This document shows, piece after piece, positions 13,701-27,100 of a stretch of DNA of 64,000 bases. The notes beneath the pieces are model-generated. The model was not told the origin of the DNA, searched no databases, and saw only the letters and a program-made list of their open reading frames with translations. The translations under genes and the position numbers were made by a program. The stretch lies in NCBI GenBank assembly GCA_007844125.1, contig CM017556.1:23653454-23717453 (forward strand), given 5' to 3'. Numbering within the stretch: the stretch's first letter is position 1; the number at the start of each line of letters is the position of its first letter. The DNA is from Sinonovacula constricta. Lineage: Eukaryota; Mollusca; Bivalvia; Cardiida; Solecurtidae.

Positions 13701-15906
13701 ATCTTGCTCCACCAACAATAAGCCGGACGTCGATAATGTGACTATATTTTGTATTGGGCGATTTGACAAAAAACAGACATTAACCAAACCTGGTATATTT
13801 GTAAATAGTAGATCCTTCAGATTGTCTTGTGTAAGCTCTCATTTTTTATGTTTACATATAGAGATCTAAACGCCAATTCAACATTTAGGCCAAATATCAG
13901 ACAACGAATGTGGCATGAAGAATAGTGTTTTTAAGACCAATCCAATCATTTGAACAAATCTATGTAAATCTAGAACCTGAGATCTCTTAACAGTAAGACA
14001 GTGTGGACTAGATGAAAACATGCCTAGTTTAGCAAAAGTACAAAGACATCGGACCACTTTGTCCACAACTTTGATACGATTAAATAATTTGGCCTTGGTA
14101 TTGTTACAGGCATAGTTGAGAGATCTCCAAATGCCAAACATTATATTGTGTACATTGATACTCTGATACTGCACAGACAGACGTTTATTCAAATACTGAT
14201 CCTATGTTAATCATATTTTATGTCACTTACATAGGTCCTATAAAGTACAGGTAAAAAGATTTAGAAGAAGGCAACGTATTTACTAGAAACTGTCTTTGTT
14301 GCATTGAACTTTAAGACAAAGTGTACTTGTTCTGTATCTTCTAGATCAACGTGGGTGAAGAGAAAATACATCAATAATTATGTTTATGTCACATAAGAAG
14401 TGGCTTCTTTTGAACAACTGGAAACTTTAAAAGTCAAAGCTAGCGAAAATCAGGACGTTTGTGTGTACTTTAAAATAGAGCATGTTTATATATGACTTTG
14501 TAGGTGTGTTGACAGGTTTTACACATATTCATATTATAAGCTCGTGTACTTGTATGCATAATAACTTTATATATATAAATAAATTCCTCTCGACTCAACA
14601 AACTCACTTTTAATGTTAGTTATATTTTGATAAAATCAAGAGATGGTGTTAATGGGATCTCTTGAATAGACAAGTAAATAATTTAGTAATTCAATAATAG
14701 CTTTGCATGTGACCACAATTAAGTAATTCATTAAAATCAATTTAAAAAAAATAAATTAAATTTACTTTGCAATCGATCAAAAGTATGCGGTTTAATGATA
14801 GAAATGAAAATCTTTATAATTGTCAAATAAGTGTCAAGAGGGTCGATATTTCAGTGAAAAGCATTGAAATCTCGTGTTTATCATTTATAACAATTCAGAA
14901 CACGTTTGCAAAATGTAAATAACCACCACGCCGCGGTTTCTGTCAGCTCAAAAAGGAAAAGGAACGCTTAACGCGAGTATCTTGTATTTTATATGTGTAC
15001 TTATATGTGTCTACATGTATTTTCTATAAAAAGGTATTAATATATCATTAAAACATTGGGCTGTCACTCATAAGTTTTCGACAATGTAATCGTCAAGCCT
15101 CAGAGACTTTACGGACCTGTATGAAAAACGCACGGTAATCGGGGACTTGAAACGGTTATTGGACCAGTTTGTAAACCATTAACAGTTTACGAGAGCATTT
15201 TAATACATATTCCCTGGGGTTTTTTTAACTTTCGAATGAATGTCAACGATATGTACATGTTTTCAGTTTAAAATATTTGTAATTATTTATTTCAGATTTT
15301 TAAGTGGTTTTAATGTTTAATTTATCCAAGAATCCTTAAAATCTTATGCTTGAAAGGGAACATATTCTGTTCAAATACGATATAATAATTATTTCCAAAA
15401 TAATGGGTCTATTCGTTTGACTCATACATGTGAAAGTAAAACTTACTAATTAATGAAAGAAACGAAAATCTAAAAAAGAAAATCATACTTTAAGCCAAGT
15501 AGATCACTTTCAACTAGTCAAAGAAAAATAAAATGATAGTATATTATCTTCGTTTGTGTCTAGAAAGCAGATTGGAATGATTTTTTTTCTGCTTAAATTC
15601 TATTTAACCCATGACAGGAAATAGGCGCATCGTCTGGAGCTCTCTTTGAATTATAAGTTTTCGTGGAAAATTCTGAGGAGGACACCTAATGCGAAATAAA
15701 GTGGAAAGTTTATTGGCTATTCTCACTCCGTATGTAGATTGCTTTAATTCTAAAACATTCCACGTCGCTAGACATTTGATGAAATAAGATTTCCAAGAAA
15801 TAATCTAGGAGTTGTTGACATTCGGAAAACTTTAGTAGATTGTGATGATGCCACGTTAATATGCTTTTCCAATTTATTGTCAGAAAGCACGTAGTACGTT
15901 ATAAAT
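13701..15906. other. non-coding stretch with one 35-bp dispersed word
   Basis: No gene recognised. A 104-codon minus-strand frame (13878-14192) has no motif I know. Bases 15683-15717 (starting CACCTAATGCGAAATAAAG) recur inverted at 32533-32567 with one mismatch in 35. Confidence 0.45.
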
Positions 15907-16306
15907 CAGATATTATAAGCGGACCTGGTAGCGCAATCGGTAAAGCGTCGGCTCCAGGTACGGGAGGCCCCGCGAGCGATCCCAGACCGCGACATACCAA
16001 AGTTGTTAAAATGCTAGGTACGGGAGGCTCCGGGTTCGATCCCGGGCCCCAACATACCAAAGTCGTTAAAATGGTAGTGGTATAGCTCCCTTGCCAACGC
16101 TCAAGCAAATATAAAGGTAAATTCACGACTGGTTATCCCGGTATCAGGATAATGTGACTGGGTGTGGTATAATGCCAGGTGTTCCCGGCATGCTCTACAC
16201 AGTGAAGGCAGTACTCTATCTGCCTCAAGTGGACACCGTCTCCAAATAACGAAATGCTTGATGTTGGTGGCACGATAAACCCAATAAACATAAACAGATA
16301 TTAAAG
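15907..16306 (+). mobile_element. tRNA-derived SINE, full length, with duplicated B-box unit
   Basis: Head GGACCTGGTAGCGCAATCGG (A box) starts at 15921. A 60-bp segment including the B box occurs twice in tandem (15956-16015 and 16016-16075). The second carries an intact GGGTTCGATCCC; the first is damaged (GCGAGCGATCCC). The body continues through GTAGTGGTATAGCTCCCTTG, TGTGACTGGGTGTGGTAT, ACAGTGAAGGCAGTACT and GTGGACACCGTCTCC to the tail GATAAACCCAATAAACA. The flanks CAGATATTATAAG (left) and CAGATATTAAAG (right) look like a slightly decayed target-site duplication. The family resembles the tRNA-headed SINEs with a shared central domain known from bivalves; that comparison is from memory. Confidence 0.85.
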
Positions 16307-17356
16307 TTTTATGGCATTGATTACTTCTTTAATTTTCACAGAACATGTTATTTTACCTTTCTACGTCTTAACAAAAGGAGTAATAATTTTATTTTAAAGT
16401 AATTGAATCAATTTTGTAAAAAAAAAAAAAAAGGAAGATAAGAAAGCGCTTTATAATTACTGATCTCCAAGCAGGTTCAGTCTGATTCAGGCGCGCATCT
16501 GGAACGTTTTTGAAGTTACGCACAATTACAAGGGAAATAACCTTTGTAGTAATACTTTTGAATATATTTGGGTCTTTTCTAATGAAAAGAGGTCAAATGC
16601 GGATACGTGAAGAACTTAACGCAAAATATGAACGACTTAACTCCTGACGTGTAGAAGTTTAATAGTGTTAAACCTTTTCAATTTGATTGGTGGTAATAAG
16701 ATTTTATAACATAGAAACTACGGAAATAAAATATATCATTCCTAACCCGGGTTAGGCATCGACTTTCTCAGTGTTTTTGTCACTTTTAGATTTGAGATTT
16801 TTCGAACGGTGGTTACGCACGTGCGTAAAGTGCGCAATGGTAGAAACGCGCCTGGTCTGATTATCCCGTCGAGTCAATAAATCCACGTATAATTTATTAT
16901 CTTTAATCATTAGTCTTAAAATGTTGTCAACTCAATAGTGCCCTTATAAAGGTCCATAAAAAACGAAAGCATTTCAATGTAACTATACCTTTACATCGAA
17001 CTTTATGCATTCTTGTGCTTTGTTTTGTTGAACGCCTATTTAAAAACATATGAAGTTACTCTGATACTGAATATATAAAATATAAAAAGTTCATACGCGC
17101 AAACTAAAATAATATAGCTTTTATATGAACGTGTAATGTTATTTTATCAACATTAAAAATAAGACCTACTAAAAATATTAAAATTGTAATAAGGTCAGTT
17201 AAAGTGATATACAATAGAGGAACTCGACATCATAGTTCAGATCAATTTTTAGTCTTTTAATACTAGTAATTGAGAAATACTATTTCAAGTTAAAACTCTG
17301 TCCAAAAGGCATTAAAGTTATAATATGTATACTAGAATTATAATAATAAATAGATA
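16307..17356. other. non-coding stretch
   Basis: Holds a 13-base poly-A run at about 16420 and a weak inverted similarity between 16481-16530 and 16811-16866 (core CAGGCGCG), possibly a decayed MITE. No gene. Confidence 0.4.
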
Positions 17357-17800
17357 ATACCTCATTTATATAGCGCTTTTATCACAAAATATACCTTTAA
17401 AAGCGCTTGAAAGAAGACCACCCTTCTCCAGCAGAAAATAGGTGTACAAATACTTACAGCACAGCTAGCTCATCAAAGTCAGGGCAACAGGAGGAGCAAA
17501 GATTTGCCCCGATACCAATGCGACAGTCAGGTCCTTTGACCTCTTACGCCCTTGTGATTTGAATCTTAAAATCCCAATTGCGAGTGCATTCCTCTCTGAT
17601 CGCGAGCGGTAGGTATAGACTGAGATGCTGAAATTCTACGATTGATCTGTGTTATAACATACCCTGGTTCAGAACTGCAGAAGGCTCCGCACCGGATATC
17701 GCAAATATCTCGGCCAAGTAGATAATGCAAAGTCAGTGGAACACTCATTCTACTAAGCAGTTAGCTCCCCATTTCTTCCATTTTGCCAAGTCAATGAATG
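17357..17800. repeat. GC-richer anonymous segment, possible old repeat
   Basis: Starts with TTTATATAGCGCTTTTATC and AAAAGCGCTTG, an inverted pair of GCGCTT words of the sort often seen at ends of invertebrate repeats. It continues as about 350 bp clearly richer in G+C than its surroundings. A 60-codon minus frame inside it has no known motif. There is no second copy in this window to confirm repeat status. Confidence 0.25.
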
Positions 17801-20691
17801 ATATATGGACGCGGCATTGTTCAGTCATACATCTGCATTTTGTCTATATCTGAATTACACAATTCAATGAACTTCCATTTTAAACAGGTAACAATATTTA
17901 TGTTAAGATTTGAAGCGTATTGTCTCCTTTGACATAAATATTTGTTCTGTACACGCACTACTTCTCACGAATGAATAACTGACCGCGAGTAGTCAAGGTC
18001 ATGCAGGGTCAATCCTGTGTGCTTCTAAAATCCAGCACTCTTAACTCTGGATGCAACCAACACCGACCAAAAACGGTGGGGGGGAAGAGATATTGGTCGA
18101 ATTCTGTTATTTGTACAAAAGAAGTAAGCATGCCGACAATTTTGCCCGAGGCACATCCTTACGGTTTAGCGGAATGGTTGTTCTGATGTCTTCATGTATT
18201 TAACATTGGTTCTAAGAATCAACTGAATAATAAAAATGCCTGAATGGTATGTATGCGTATTATAGGTTTAGACAATGCGATATTTTATAAAGATCTGTAT
18301 TGAGGTTCAAATGGAAGCGAGCAAAACTGAAACTAGATGGAAATTTAACAAAACAACTTTTTCCCCATTCCCAAACGTTTGATTTGACTGTAAAATTATA
18401 AAAGGGATACAAATGTCTCGATTCTTTTTTATTTCGCTTTATTTACTTTTTTGTATTCATAACGTCATAACGATAGATCGCGTCGTTTGTTGTAATTGTT
18501 ATTTGTTTATTATGTAAACAGAATGATGTCAATAGAAAAAACAAACGGAGACGACCAATACTAAATAACGACTTTATTAAAGTATTTTATAGACAACGTG
18601 CCCACTGCGTCTCAGAGGAAAATGTCGCTTGTATGCATGAGAAAGGGTTAAGAAATAGTAAATAATTCTATGTCTAGTATAAGAAGATTTATTGGGTTTC
18701 TTGAAAAAAAAAACAGTTTAATATTATAATCTAGAAATAGTATCATGAATAAATAAATAAATTATTTATAAAACACAGAAGTCATAAAAAATATACTAAA
18801 AGGAAATTACACAGATAATAATAAACAACAATTGTTACAGACTTGCCATTAATTATTTTATTGTATAATTATTACTCACTAGCTAATTTTGACATGTTTT
18901 TAGCTAAATTTATTTACTTCAGTTAGTTTAATATCTGGCACATTGTCTTATTGACCATTACCTCTATGCATACAATATATCAATAAGATTGCTTAAGTCG
19001 TTTAGACAATTTCAATTGTCTGCCATATTATTAAGTCAATGGGAGCTTTTATAGCAAATTTTAGCTAGAGTCGCTTTGTACTTTACAACGAATTGCGACG
19101 AGGGCACAAAGTGAGAGACGAATTTTTCTTTCTTGCTTTTAATACGGTGAATCATGTACTGCATCATATTTGTTAACAAAGAGTCAAGACCTTCAAAAAA
19201 GTATATAAAACAGCTAAAGAGAATGTTTACGAATACATTGGTGAATTCTGCCAAAAAATAACGTTCACGGAGAAAGCAATGCTGATAAGTTCATTTTGAA
19301 GCCCTTACTCATCGAACACATAAACCAGTTGATAATTTACTTGTCAAAAGGATAAAAATTTAGTAATTCACCTCGATTAATGTTGGGCTGTGCTCAATCG
19401 ACAAGTTATACTGGTATATTGCGTGTTATTATCAGGGCTGTACTAGATTATTGTTGTTCCGTTTTACTTTAATCTCTTTAATATCAATTAAAATCTTTAT
19501 ACGTTTAAGGATTAAGTGTTATGTGTTTACTTGGCAAAAACTTTAAAAAGACAATTAAGCTTACATGTAGTTTATTGTATACATTTAAATTTGTTTGTTG
19601 AATCTCAAATTATAGTGTATTGATAACTTTTTTTTATTAAGTCAGATTTTATTAAATATAATTTTTGTTAACCCAAAGACCTTGGCATAATTATGTCCCA
19701 TACTTGAATAAATGTCGCTTCGTATTTTTCTTTTACCTTTTTATCTTTACTAGTTTGTAAAAACAAAGCCCCTTAAACATTTCATGCCAAATATATCTAA
19801 TTAGTTATATAATGGATTAAATGGTTTGTTTCTATAATAGATATCTTGAAACGGGTGGACAATTGTATCATTTGGTGATAGTAAATAGACATTGGAATAC
19901 TCGGTTCATGACTCCACATAATTATTTAGCCTCTTCATTGTTGATTTTATAACTACATTCAAGTACCACTGGTAGAGTAGATAATGGTACTTAAAGGACA
20001 CATGGTTACTCATGTCATCGTGGATCTTCTGTTTACTAGACGTCTATGTGAACTCATGTTCAAAGATCATATTATACCATTACGGAGGGATCAGCTGACC
20101 CAGATGTTAAATTGATAAAAAAGATATCCTACTTTTATCTCTTGTGTCGTGTTCTATTTAATGTATACAGGTTTAGTGTTTTTTTATACTTCTCTTTGAA
20201 TCTCATTAGAAGCAGATAACAGATTTACGTCAAAGACAAATTGACAGTTATTAAAAGGTATTTCCCTCGTCTCATATCAAAAATACTTATCTAAAATATT
20301 GTACAAAACACTGCAGTCATGAAATGAAAGACGAACAGCAGCAGAAAATAATGTGGCCAAAGGTATAGCAAACGACAGGAAAAATATCATTGAATATATC
20401 GGATATGATAGGATGAGGAAGTGGCGTTTAATAAAGGCAAAACAGAGAAATGTTTGCCTTAACCTTAAAAAGTTACTTGTCGAATATCTTTGAGTCGAAC
20501 GACATTGATTTATTGGTGGTATTTAAACCTACGAGTATTGGACATTATATACTTTCACGATCACAGCGCTTAGAGCGCCTGTGAAATGGATATTTACGAT
20601 TTTTCCAGAAAGCTATGGCGAATCTTGTAAAATTGTATATGATTCATCGGTATATACGCTATTTTTCGTTTAAAAAGAAGTACGATGTTTA
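17801..20691. other. non-coding stretch, no gene seen
   Basis: AT-rich. ORFs at 18001-18186 and 19036-19254 have no recognisable product. No repeat family identified. Confidence 0.45.
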
Positions 20692-21426
20692 TCATGGGCA
20701 CGCAACGGTTTTTTTTTTGCATCTTCAAAGAGTACACCGACGATGACGATAATTATTCATGGGCACTTGTTGTTCCAACTTCAAAGAGTACAGCAACGAT
20801 GACGTTTATTAATCATGGGTACTGGTTGTTCCACCTTCAGTGAGTACACCGACGATGACGACGATTATCAATCATGGGCAATGGTTGCTCCAACGTTTGA
20901 GTACACCGACGATGACGGTGATTATTAACACGGGAAATGGTTGCTCCAACGTTTGAGTACACCGACGATGACGACGATTATTGATCATGGGCACTGATTG
21001 TACCACCTTCAGTGAGTACACCGACGATGACGACGATTATCAATCATGGGCAATGGTTGCTCCAACGTTTGAGTACACCGACGATGACGACGATTATTGA
21101 TCATGGGCACTGATTGTTCCAACATTTGAGTACACCGACGATTAAGACGATTATTAATCAAGGGCAAGAGTTGTTCTGTCTATGACGTCGGACGACCGAC
21201 GAGATAGCTACTCCAAGTGACCCAGGGAGCCCAAGTACCGCTCGATGACAACTGGCTCTGACCAACGACCTTTGGTTGTAGAGCGGATAGTTGTTCCGAC
21301 GATGATGGGGCAGCCGGGAACAAAGATGATGGCAGGTGTAGATCACCCCAATGTCACGGTATCACGACGGTCGCACTTAGGATGGTGAAGGGATGATGCG
21401 AAGAGGGTAGTATCTATTTACATTTA
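20692..21426 (+). pseudogene. MGNxCS-family pseudogene with amplified N-terminal segment
   Basis: The 5' two thirds (20692-21158) are about nine tandem copies of a 56-64-bp unit. The unit corresponds to the family N-terminus: ATGGGCAATGGTTGCTCC followed by GAGTACACCGACGATGACGACG, that is MGNGCS then EYTDDDDDY. The copy starting near 20816 keeps an open MGTGCSTFSEYTDDDDDY reading; most others are frameshifted or hit TGA/TAA. The gene body follows (about 21177-21426): SDDRRDSYSK, stop, PREPKYRSMTTG, RPLVVERIVVPTMM, QPGTKMMAGV, then a frameshift into RYHDGRT-stop-DGEGMMRRG-stop, which aligns with RYPGFYDGPDYFDDRMIRGR of the intact genes. At least three stops plus frameshifts make it non-functional. 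It shares strand with copy 1. Confidence 0.85.
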
Positions 21427-23060
21427 TAAATAATCGTGCTTAAACAGTACGATGACTAGTGGTAACTTTGTATGACGTTAAAAGGTGTCGTCATACGTTT
21501 TATTTTAACTATGACCAAAAGGAAATGTGTCTACAATCGTGAATCTTTCATGAATACCGATAATGATTATATCTATATAAAATAATATTTAGTTTGATAT
21601 TTTTTGGCATTTGTGCGACAAAAAATGGTTCTAAAACTCAATCATTCATATACATTTACTTCTTTGATAGTATGTCTGAGTTTATACAACTGATTTTTTT
21701 TAATTTTCCGTGTCTGAAGATCTTAATTCTTTGATCGTAACCAGATGTGTTAATATAAATGTACTGGTCATAATGGGAACCAAGTATCTATTCAGTGGTA
21801 TTATCTGTTATCGCATATGACGTGTATAAATAATGTAACAAATAAACAACTTTACTTATGGTTTTACAATTTTTTGTATAAGAGTCCAAACATATGTTCT
21901 GTAAGACCAAACCTACAATGATATGTCTTTGAAATTATAATAATTTATATTTTAAATCTAGGTAAAATCTAATTGATGTTCAAAGCTGTAGTTTTATGTT
22001 AATAAGCTTTAGTTTTCTCTGATAAGAAAAAATTATATTTTCATTTTATCAGTCTTCAACTATCTGTGATAAGGGTGATTTATTCTTATCAGTTAAAAGT
22101 TTATTCATTTATCTGCGATTATTGTATCATGTGTTCTTGTTTCTTGGTATGTGATTGTGTAATATTGTATGGCATGTATATTTACGAATGCATCTGTATA
22201 TATATGGTTCCATATTTATATATGTGTTACAGGCACATAAAACAAAAGTATATTCCCAATAAATAAAAAATGTCAATTGTATGTTATATGCAGATCCATT
22301 GTTTGCTGAATGTTGTCGTTTTGGTTCAACTAAAAAGACGTTGCGCTTCTTTGACAACTTTTTCTCATTTTTTGTGCTAGGTCAAGTAATTATCAAAACA
22401 TTTATCATGTGTTTTATGTGTTTCTATTAATACGTCCCTGAATTGTTTTGTAATATATATTTGCTTTAGCTTTTGTAGCTGTCTTTCAATTCGACATTTC
22501 TAAAATTGAATTGATTCGCATAGTTATTTCAGTGTTTGCGTCCATTAAACTTGCTATATGATCCTAAAGAGATACCAGTGCTTTTGTTCACTCGAAAAAG
22601 ATTATTTGTTAACACATAGGCGTACTTGTTATAATTTAATGCGTAAAAAAAAAGATTTACTTATGCATAATTCATATTTATTAAACAGTCGTTCCATTTT
22701 GAACATACTTCATCCATTTCCCTAAATGTTTATTTTTAGATCCGACGTTTCACAATAATAATTCTAGAGTTTCTGTCCAACGTGTTAACCTTTCTAATAT
22801 GCCAAAATATCGACGCATCTGCTGGTTAAATAACGACCCTTGTTTGGTAGCATTTCCTTATTATCTTGACAGGCATCTTATATAAATCAAAGTGCAAAAT
22901 ATGGACATCTTTATTTACTATTTCGCTCCGCAGACAGATGTATTTCATTAATCACAATTATGGTCACTTTGCGACGCCCAGCTGGAGAGAGATGTGGATA
23001 GCAACGCCAGACAAATGTTACGTAGAACAACCGGTGCATCGAAAGCCAATTGGAGGGTAT
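21427..23060. other. non-coding stretch, no gene seen
   Basis: AT-rich. Frames at 22066-22357 overlap on both strands and lack motifs. No repeat identified. Confidence 0.45.
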
Positions 23061-23082
23061 CCCCCTTTCCCTCCCCGCTTCT

Positions 23083-23110
23083 CCCCCCCCCCCCCCCCCC
23101 CCCCCCCCCC
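23083..23110 (+). repeat. poly-C tract
   Basis: About 28 consecutive C at the end of a C/T-rich run. The Pro-rich and Gly-rich frames across it (22866-23296) arise from the homopolymer. Confidence 0.95.
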
Positions 23111-23683
23111 TCTCCACCATCACATTACATTTTTTTAATTGTTTACTGGCTAGGATATTGTTGGCTCCTGAAAAGACAAATGATATTTCTTATATCTGTA
23201 AACGGCAGACAGTATCAAGCTGCTTTGGAGATAAGTAAATTTTGCGCTAAGCAGAGCTTTTTGTTTGTTTTTAACGGTAAACTGGAGTGGCATTAACCAA
23301 AATTAAAGCGTACCTTCCAAATAATTACTGAACAGAAAGCAATAAACAGTAATTACCATAGAATGTGCATTTTGCACGCGAAAACGACAACAAAGCGAGA
23401 CATATTTATTCCCATTAGAGAAATAAATGGTCTTATTTTGCAATTGTGTTAAACACAACAAAATAAACGGTTTCCAGAAAGCAATATTCTTCCAAGCCAA
23501 ATACCAAAATAATATTTTGGAATTGTCGCTGCTATCAAATGTACAGCATAAATTTCTTCATTCGGCTATAGAAAAACAGAATGAATTCTTATCAAAGAAA
23601 GTCGTAATAAAAACAATACAATCTGAAGACAATAAACTGTTTCAATGATAAATAAAATAGTTAATAATTTAATGAAACCTAAT

Positions 23684-23935
23684 TGACCGTCATGGCGAAA
23701 TGGTTAAAGCAATGACATACGCTCTGCTTACTAAGTTTATTATTATTTCGGTTCATCAACTATGTACCTGGATTCCCAGGGTGTAGTGGCAGGATCGCCG
23801 ACATGTAACTCGTCTGACCGCTTAGCATCCCACCGCTTGGGTTGGACCCTTCGGGGCGAAGGACTTAATGTAGGAAGGACTTCCAGCTGGTGCGCCGGTA
23901 TTTCAACCTAGACATTTGACTTAGGCTTTTCCTCC
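23684..23935 (+). repeat. possible tRNA-like repeat remnant
   Basis: A 250-bp GC-richer island starting TGGCGAAATGGTTAAAGC, which is A-box-like (cf. TGGCNNAGTGG), followed after 60 bases by a weak GGTTCATCAAC. It ends in CCTCCGAAATAATAG. The island stands out from its AT-rich surroundings and looks like an aged SINE, but I find no second copy here and no duplication at its ends. Confidence 0.3.
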
Positions 23936-26900
23936 GAAATAATAGTTAGATAGAGCTGTCCTTATTGCCATGCTTTAAAAAAAACTATGCACCGTCCCAC
24001 GTCCTTAGCTACTGTTACAATCTGATCCACAATGGAGTCGCCTACTTGACAATTAAAAAATATGCCACCGCCGGGTACAGCAGATGTTGTTTTGTTGTTG
24101 TTGTTTTTCAAAATAATAACCAGTTTTGTGCTCATATTAATCCTTGTGTAGAACTGTTTCTTCATTTTTCATTGAAAATTTTGTTTGCTGTACAAACGTT
24201 TGAATTTAGGATATTCCTTACTCGGTTGTGATCACTTTCCATTTTAATGGGGTTTATGAATGGCAACACTCTGATTGGTTAAAATAAACTTGTTTTGAAT
24301 GGTTCATTAGTAACAGGGGGGCAATATAAAGTCATCGCGACTGCAGCAATACATTCGTAGAACATCGTGTAAATGCCGGTAAAATTATGACAGCAAATAG
24401 TACGACCTTGATTGTTTCTATAGCTGATCGCACTCCTGCCCAAGTAAATATAAAAAAGCAAATAAATTTCTTGAAAACGAGTATGCCATAGCTATATATT
24501 ATTTTTGTATATATTAGTATATATAAGTATGTTTAGAATTCATTGCACATTGCCGTGACCAAACACATACATTTAAAGGGGGAACTAACAGAATCTATTT
24601 ATAATCTAAGTTTGTAACGACAAAATTGCTTTGCTAATATCTAAATAAAAAGCCGTGTGTCAGTAGAAAATGGCCGTAAACGCATACGTTTGATTTATTC
24701 CCATTTTAGATTTAAACAAACTCAATGACTGTGATTAATGTGAACAAATATGCAATCCAGTAATGTATTTAAACATGTTAATGTTGTTTCTTGTCTTCTA
24801 AATTTGGCATTCGATGGAGAATTGTACGGCTAATTCAGGCAAGACAAAATAAAATATTTACACAATCTTGTCTTGTATTTTAAAATGACCCATACATAGG
24901 CAACCGGCATAGATTTAGATCTGTCAGCTCGCGCAATCATATTAATTTTGTATTTTCGTATTGATTTTTATGATTTGTCTATTTAAATGAAAACGCTTTT
25001 ATAAATATGTCAGTCTTACTAAGCATATAAAAGGATTGAGGCGTTGTAGTCGTGTTATTTCCATAAGTTCAAAGTTGGTTAATTTGTCAACTGATTTTAA
25101 TAAAGAATTGTTTAGTTACTTATTTCTATTTGAGATAATCATCAATGATAATATTTCTATTCAAAATAATTGGTGTTTTAAACGTGTGACACAAGTTTCA
25201 TGTAAAAATAGTTAAAATGGTTCACGGCCCATAGTTCTCGCATTAATGTGGTTTTGATTTTGATTTCACTACATTACATTTTTGCTATAAACATGTATAT
25301 GTTCTATGCAAAAACAATGTTGTATAAAATATTGCATTTCATTTTTTATCGAAGTCAGTTATTTATTTTTATATGTTCTATAAAGGATCACATCTAACTA
25401 AATGTTTACTAGTTGATTTAATAAATATATTTATAAAAGATTATTGCCGTTGAAAATTGTGTGATATATTTTACTTACTTCAATCCAACTTACAAGGAAA
25501 GAAACCAGAAGAATAAACAACTTAGTTACGCAATTTTCAATTAGAATGTTTTCCTATATGTTGTAGTTCTAGCAAATTTATTTGGCATTGAGAAATTATG
25601 TGAATTATCACCTATTTCAGATGTTTGAATAGCGAAATATAATAGTGAAGATTTTCTAAAGTTGAAGAAGTAACCTTACTGTCTGCAGTAAAATGAGAAA
25701 ATCGGTTTAAATGCTACAAGCAAAAACCACGGCAGTTATTGTAAAAGGAAACAGAGAGACAGTAGCGTATTAGTCATAACTTTATATGTACGTACAAAAG
25801 AGCGCTAATGCAAAGCATCAAAGATCGCCGTTGAGGTCCTGTTCAAGAATGGAACATCTATGCCTAACATACACATATGCAACATTAACAATTTCAAGAG
25901 ACATGTAATGATGTAGCAACATTTAAACTACAATATAATTTAATTCTGATAATACCTTAAGTTGGAAAATAGCCGAAATTCAATGCACCAACACGCCGCA
26001 CTTCACGTTTTTACAGAACAACATTTTGGCGCATTTTGGCGCCATCCATAAGCCTTTTCTAGGAACGATTACATATACGCGCACAACAAAACTTGTTTTT
26101 ATTTACCGGCATGTGGATAGCACTTTTACCATACAGGAAAGTGAGGTGATGTTGGAGTCCATTTGTGACTGAGCTTTAAAAAATTGTTTTTATTTTTTCC
26201 GAGCAGACATACGAGGGTTCAATCTTCGATGTGGGGTATGTAAAGAGGAATTAAATAGTGAAAATATATTCATTCCAGAGATCACTTGTAGAATAGCAGT
26301 TCCTTTTTATCCTTTTAATGATACCGAGAAAAATCCACGTGTTCAATGGTTCGGCCAAGGTAAATTTTAAGGGAACTCGTGTTTTGTTGTAAAGTGTGCA
26401 GTGAATAGAAAAAACATACTATTTGGTTATCAAACATTTAGATAAAATGTCAACATACAAATATTGAAATATAACAATTTGTGCAAGTGCCAAACCATTT
26501 TGCAATTAACAAGGTGGCTTTCGCTTTTGAGAGAAGAAGCTTTTAAAGTGGCGGTTGTTATAAATATTTGGAAATATTTTGAAAGCACGTCAGTTCAGCA
26601 TGGCCTGTAGGTCTTACCTAAGCACAGTAAATCTTTGAAAAACAGTCTGAATCTTGCTGGCTAATGAATCCATGTATCATTCGCAGCAAGCATGACAAGT
26701 ACTGATAGTGGACTTCAGATCTTAACTGTTTCACAACAGAACAAATAGAATAGAAAAAGCAAGTTAATGGTGATGGGAAGCAAATGTATCTCTTTTAGCT
26801 TTTGTAAAGCGAATGATTCGCGTAAGTTGGCTTTATTTTTTAGTTCCTTTAGTTGTTTTAAATTAGTGAACATTCTTTTAGGCAATTTACCTTGTTGAGC

Positions 26901-27000
26901 GTTAATTATTTCACTATTATGCAATATAGTAGCGCCTTAAACCAAAACTTTCTAAAACATTCTAAATACGTGTTTCCTATTTGTTGTTGGGTTTGTTTTT
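23936..27000. other. non-coding stretch, no gene seen
   Basis: AT-rich; no ORF with a recognisable product and no repeat family member detected. Short frames on both strands are uninformative. Confidence 0.45.
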
Positions 27001-27007
27001 ATGGTCG

Positions 27008-27100
27008 TTTTTGTTGTTGTTGTTGTTGTTGTTTTTTATTAATTTATTTTGTTGTTTTTTGTGGTTGTTGTTTTTTGTTGTTGTTGTTGATGATGATGTT
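27008..27100 (+). repeat. (TTG)n-rich tract
   Basis: GTTGTTGTTGTTGTTGTTG followed by interrupted TTG/TTT and GATGATG triplets. The Leu/Cys/Val frames through it are low-complexity artefacts. Confidence 0.85.

Noticed and set aside
13696..13760. ATGGGATCTTGCTCCACC frame (MGSCSTNN) resembling the family start
   Set aside because: No Asp/Tyr cluster or conserved body follows, and it sits inside the tail of a tRNA-like repeat, so the resemblance is chance.
16479..16866. MITE bounded by CAGGCGCG-type inverted ends
   Set aside because: Only about 14 of 19 positions match between the ends and the remainder does not extend, which is too weak to call.
22866..23296. Pro-rich and Gly-rich frames
   Set aside because: Caused by the poly-C tract; sequence either side shows no coding signal.
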